This document shows, piece after piece, positions 61,295-64,000 of a DNA stretch of 64,000 nt. Made by a program: the position numbers and the translations under genes. Positions within the stretch are counted from its first letter, which is position 1, and every line of letters starts with the position of its first letter. Source of the stretch: Hungatella sp. (GTDB lineage Bacteria; Bacillota; Clostridia; Lachnospirales; Lachnospiraceae). Below the pieces are notes generated by a model that worked only from the letters and a program-made list of their open reading frames with translations, made no database searches and had not been told where the DNA came from. The DNA lies in the NCBI GenBank assembly GCA_009712635.1, contig WASS01000020.1, positions 1,125,208 to 1,189,207 of the forward strand, written 5' to 3'.

Positions 61295-63034
61295 ATGATA
61301 AAATTTGATAACCTGTCTTACTCATTTCCGCAGAAGGATTTATATCATAACATTTCGTTCACTTTAGAAGACGGCCAGCACTGCGCCTTTATCGGAACCA
61401 GCGGAAGCGGAAAAAGTACGCTGATTCATATCCTTATGGATCCTGATAAATATATGTTTGATGGAAAACTGGAGATATCTCCCAATTGCAGAATTGGATA
61501 TGTAAGCCAGTTCTATGAACGTGACGATGCAGAGGATATAACGGTTGCCCAATATATTGGTGCGGAATTTACAAAGCTGCAAAACGAAATAACATCCATC
61601 TGTACTGAGATGGAAACTTCATCAGACATTGATAATCTCCTGGAAAAATACCAACAGGCTCTGGATGCCTTCCAGGCAATTGACGGAGATAATTTTGAGA
61701 CCAACATGAATAAGCAGTTAGGTCTGGCAGACTTAGGAAAGCTGGAGAATCTGCCTGTCTCCCAGCTCAGCGGGGGCGAGTTCAAGCTGGTCCAGGTAAT
61801 AAAGGAGATGCTGACTCAGCCTAATTTAATTATTATGGATGAACCTGATGTCTTTCTGGATTTTGAGAATTTAAATTCTCTTAAAAACCTGATCAATTCA
61901 CATAAGGGCACTATGCTGGTTATTACACATAATCGGTATTTATTAAATCATTGTTTTAACAAAATTATTCACCTGGAAAATAAACTGCTGCAGGAGTTTG
62001 ACGGACGGTATATTGATTATAACTTCACTTTGCTGCAAAAGAAAATCGAATTACAGGAGCTGGCTGTGGCTGACACAGAAGAAATCCAGAGAAATCAGAT
62101 TATTATTAATAATTTAAGATCTCTGGCTACCACACACACAGAAGCTGCCAGAGGAAAATCCTTAAAAGCGAGAAAGAAAATCCAGGAACGGTTAATCGCC
62201 CGAAGAATTCAGGCACCATTTGTGGAGATCAAACAGCCGGATATTCACTTCACCGTTGCCAATGAGCTGGAAGATGCAACCGTATTAACTGTGAATGATT
62301 ACAGTGTGGCATTTGATGAAATTCTTCTGAGCAATGTTAACTTTGAAATCAAATCCACAGATAAAGTTGCCCTGATCGGCCCCAATGGAACCGGAAAAAC
62401 CACATTACTTCGTGATATCTATAAAAACAGCAAGGATTCCATAGAGATCAATGAAACCATTGAGACAGCCTTTTTGTCCCAGCTTCAGGGCGAAATGCTA
62501 AATGAGTCTGAAACAGTATTGGATGATTTTTTCAGCCTCGGGTTTCAAACCTACGATGAAATCAGCTCTTATCTTTCGAACTATACATTTGATGAATCGG
62601 TTCTTCATCAAAAAATTGGTGCCCTGTCCGGCGGGGAAAAAAATATACTTCAATTAGCCAAAATCTGTGCTGGTAAAGCAGACCTGCTGCTTCTTGATGA
62701 ACCTACCAGCCATCTGGACACCTACTCACAAATAGCATTGGAAGATGCCATTGCAAACTACAAGGGTGCAGTTTTAATGATCTCTCACGATTTTTATACA
62801 ATCGTAAACTGCGCGGACTATGTCTTAATCATTGAGGATAAATCAATCCGGAAAATGAGCATGCGAAAATTCAGGCAAATGATTTATGCCAGACATTTTG
62901 ATAAAGACTATTTAGAATTAGAGCAAAAGAAAAAGGCAGTGGAGACAAAAATCGAGCTGGCCTTAAAAAACACCGATTTCGAACTGGCAAAGAGTTTATC
63001 CGAAGAATTGGAAGCTATTATTGAGCTCCTATAA
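61295..63034 (+). CDS. ABC-F family ATPase (possible ribosome-protection protein)
   Basis: Soluble twin-ABC protein of 579 residues from the ATG at 61295 (GGAGG upstream). Domain 1: Walker A GTSGSGKST, signature LSGGEFKLVQV, Walker B IIMDEPDVFLDFEN. Linker about 250-310, rich in Lys/Arg (AARGKSLKARKKIQERLIAR), is the P-site-tRNA-interaction motif region. Domain 2: GPNGTGKTT, LSGGEKNILQLAK, LLLLDEPTSHLD. No membrane helices, as expected for ABC-F. The first Walker B region departs from the usual DEPTNHLD. Such proteins either assist translation or give resistance to ribosome-binding drugs. Which applies here is not clear. Confidence 0.88.
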   Translation: MIKFDNLSYSFPQKDLYHNISFTLEDGQHCAFIGTSGSGKSTLIHILMDPDKYMFDGKLEISPNCRIGYVSQFYERDDAEDITVAQYIGAEFTKLQNEITSICTEMETSSDIDNLLEKYQQALDAFQAIDGDNFETNMNKQLGLADLGKLENLPVSQLSGGEFKLVQVIKEMLTQPNLIIMDEPDVFLDFENLNSLKNLINSHKGTMLVITHNRYLLNHCFNKIIHLENKLLQEFDGRYIDYNFTLLQKKIELQELAVADTEEIQRNQIIINNLRSLATTHTEAARGKSLKARKKIQERLIARRIQAPFVEIKQPDIHFTVANELEDATVLTVNDYSVAFDEILLSNVNFEIKSTDKVALIGPNGTGKTTLLRDIYKNSKDSIEINETIETAFLSQLQGEMLNESETVLDDFFSLGFQTYDEISSYLSNYTFDESVLHQKIGALSGGEKNILQLAKICAGKADLLLLDEPTSHLDTYSQIALEDAIANYKGAVLMISHDFYTIVNCADYVLIIEDKSIRKMSMRKFRQMIYARHFDKDYLELEQKKKAVETKIELALKNTDFELAKSLSEELEAIIELL

Positions 63035-63049
63035 ATTACTGCCACGCTT

Positions 63050-63373
63050 TTATTTCATATGCTCCTGCCCCCATTGATACATCAGCTCCAATATTGGGAT
63101 CAGGGTACGTCCTTCTTCCGTCAGAGAATATTCCACACGGGGCGGTACCTCGTTGTATTGCTCCCTGTGGATTAAACTGCTGGCTTCCAGTTCTTTTAGC
63201 TGCGCGCTTAATGTTTTATGTGCAATCGGATTCAGTTCTCCCCACAATTTATTATATCGAATTATCCCCGCCTCATAAATCTTCCACAAAATGATCCATT
63301 TCCACTTTCCCTCTACAGCCGACATGGTGTAATACATGGGACAGCTGCTGTAATTTCTTTTAAAATCCGACAT
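63050..63373 (-). CDS. HxlR-family transcriptional regulator
   Basis: Small winged-helix regulator of 107 residues. CPMYYTMSAVEGKWKWIILW is the HxlR N-terminal motif with the conserved Cys that can sense electrophiles or redox state in relatives such as YodB and HypR. LNPIAHKTLSAQLKELEASS is the recognition helix and PPRVEYSLTEEGRTLIPIL the wing. It is divergent from a flavoprotein gene, a classic arrangement for control of a quinone or nitro reductase. Confidence 0.92.
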   Translation of the reverse strand: MSDFKRNYSSCPMYYTMSAVEGKWKWIILWKIYEAGIIRYNKLWGELNPIAHKTLSAQLKELEASSLIHREQYNEVPPRVEYSLTEEGRTLIPILELMYQWGQEHMK

Positions 63374-63387
63374 TCATTTCCTCCCTG

Positions 63388-63411
63388 CTAACAAAAAAGT
63401 TAGTATCTAAC
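63388..63411. promoter_or_regulatory. candidate HxlR operator
   Basis: CTAAC (63388-63392), GTTAG (63399-63403) and CTAAC (63407-63411) make two overlapping inverted repeats between the divergent HxlR and flavoprotein genes, close to the HxlR start. A TATAAT at 63449-63454 may be the -10 for the flavoprotein. Confidence 0.4.
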
Positions 63412-63487
63412 AACAATGTGCATACTTCTCTTGATGAGTATAAGGATATATAATTTATCTGTAAAAATCAAGTAGGAGGATATAAAT

Positions 63488-64000
63488 ATGAAAGTGATTG
63501 CAATCAATGGAAGTCCCCGGAAGAATCACAACACGGCTATTCTGCTTAAGAAAGCACTGGATGGCGCGCATGAAAATGGAGCCGAAACAGAACTTATCAA
63601 TTTATATGATTTAAATTATAAGGGTTGTACCAGCTGTTTCGCCTGTAAGAGAAAGGATGGACCAAGTTATGGATCATGTGCCTGGAAGGATGATCTAAGC
63701 CCTGTTCTTTCGAAAATCAAAGAGGCTGACGCCATTATCCTGGGATCACCCATTTATCTTTGTGATATAACCGGACAAATGCATGCCTTTTTGGAACGCC
63801 TTATTTTCCCTTATGTCACTTATACGGAGGGTTACAAAAGCCTCTTTGAACGAAAAATCAAGACCGGGATTATTTATACCATGAATGTAACTGCCGAACA
63901 GATGGAGGAACGGGGCTTTCGTTCAACATTAGACGGTATTGAAAGTTTCATTAAAAGGGCCTTTGGGCATAGTGAATCACTTTTCTCCTATGATACTTAT
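63488..64000 (+). CDS. NADPH-dependent FMN reductase / flavodoxin-fold protein (3' end outside window)
   Basis: The first 171 codons are visible, from ATG 63488 with TAGGAGG upstream. MKVIAINGSPRKNHNTAILL is the flavodoxin-fold FMN-phosphate loop. CTSCFACKRKDGPSYGSC has the Cys spacing seen in the iron-sulfur flavoprotein group, and ADAIILGSPIYLCDITGQMH is the second FMN-binding loop. It is probably a quinone, nitro-compound or electrophile reductase controlled by the divergent HxlR regulator. The C-terminus lies beyond the window. Confidence 0.9.
   Translation, partial: MKVIAINGSPRKNHNTAILLKKALDGAHENGAETELINLYDLNYKGCTSCFACKRKDGPSYGSCAWKDDLSPVLSKIKEADAIILGSPIYLCDITGQMHAFLERLIFPYVTYTEGYKSLFERKIKTGIIYTMNVTAEQMEERGFRSTLDGIESFIKRAFGHSESLFSYDTY

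Overview
The window is chromosomal DNA of a low-to-moderate GC, spore-forming-type Firmicute, most likely a Clostridia/Lachnospiraceae member (Lacrimispora/Hungatella-like). That placement is an inference from gene content: YesM/YesN two-component pairs, LplB/YtcP-type sugar importers, a YtvI-like protein, an Mbeg1-like protein, DUF1456, many MerR/LacI regulators, and strong AGGAGG-type ribosome binding sites. No rRNA, tRNA, CRISPR array, prophage or insertion sequence was seen.

Layout. (1) 1-5460, minus strand: a LacI-autoregulated nucleoside operon (lacI, ribokinase, nucleoside hydrolase, BMP-family lipoprotein, and an ABC ATPase cut by the window edge). (2) 5522-14092, minus: a YesN/YesM-controlled sugar locus (response regulator, two permeases, histidine kinase, binding lipoprotein, GH127 beta-L-arabinofuranosidase). 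(3) 14174-26223: mixed housekeeping, defence and detoxification genes. These include an Mbeg1-like hydrolase, a GIY-YIG/DUF2087/chloramphenicol acetyltransferase operon, an SGNH-type protein, a heterodimeric ABC exporter opposite a MerR gene, and a second MerR gene opposite a GNAT/hydrolase pair. Both MerR intergenic regions carry promoters with the 19-bp spacer typical of MerR control. (4) 26295-36268, minus: a LacI-controlled plant-polysaccharide operon (two permeases, solute-binding lipoprotein, beta-helix protein, carboxylesterase, GH43). Two identical-core operators 153 bp apart bracket its promoter. (5) 36288-42392: DUF1456 protein, DEAD-box helicase, a secreted protein, a secreted clan GH-A-like glycosidase with a ricin-type lectin domain, and a GGDEF protein. 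(6) 42510-48097, minus: a self-contained catechol meta-cleavage operon (IclR regulator, ring-fission product hydrolase, hydratase, acylating acetaldehyde dehydrogenase, aldolase, catechol 2,3-dioxygenase). It has its own promoter, upstream direct repeats and terminator. (7) 48153-64000: YtvI-like permease, acyltransferase, argS, a MalT-like LuxR regulator, an ABC-2 exporter, a phosphotriesterase-family hydrolase, a WYL regulator with a hydrolase, an ABC-F ATPase, and an HxlR regulator opposite a flavoprotein that runs off the right edge.

Two points stand out. The argS leader (52413-52648) has a promoter, an 18-residue leader peptide with five Arg codons out of six consecutive codons, and mutually exclusive RNA hairpins ending in a terminator. 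It reads as classical ribosome-stalling attenuation, where Firmicutes would usually use a T-box. The meta-cleavage operon encodes an apparently fully competent O2-dependent extradiol dioxygenase inside what looks like an anaerobe's genome, without an upstream ring hydroxylase in view.
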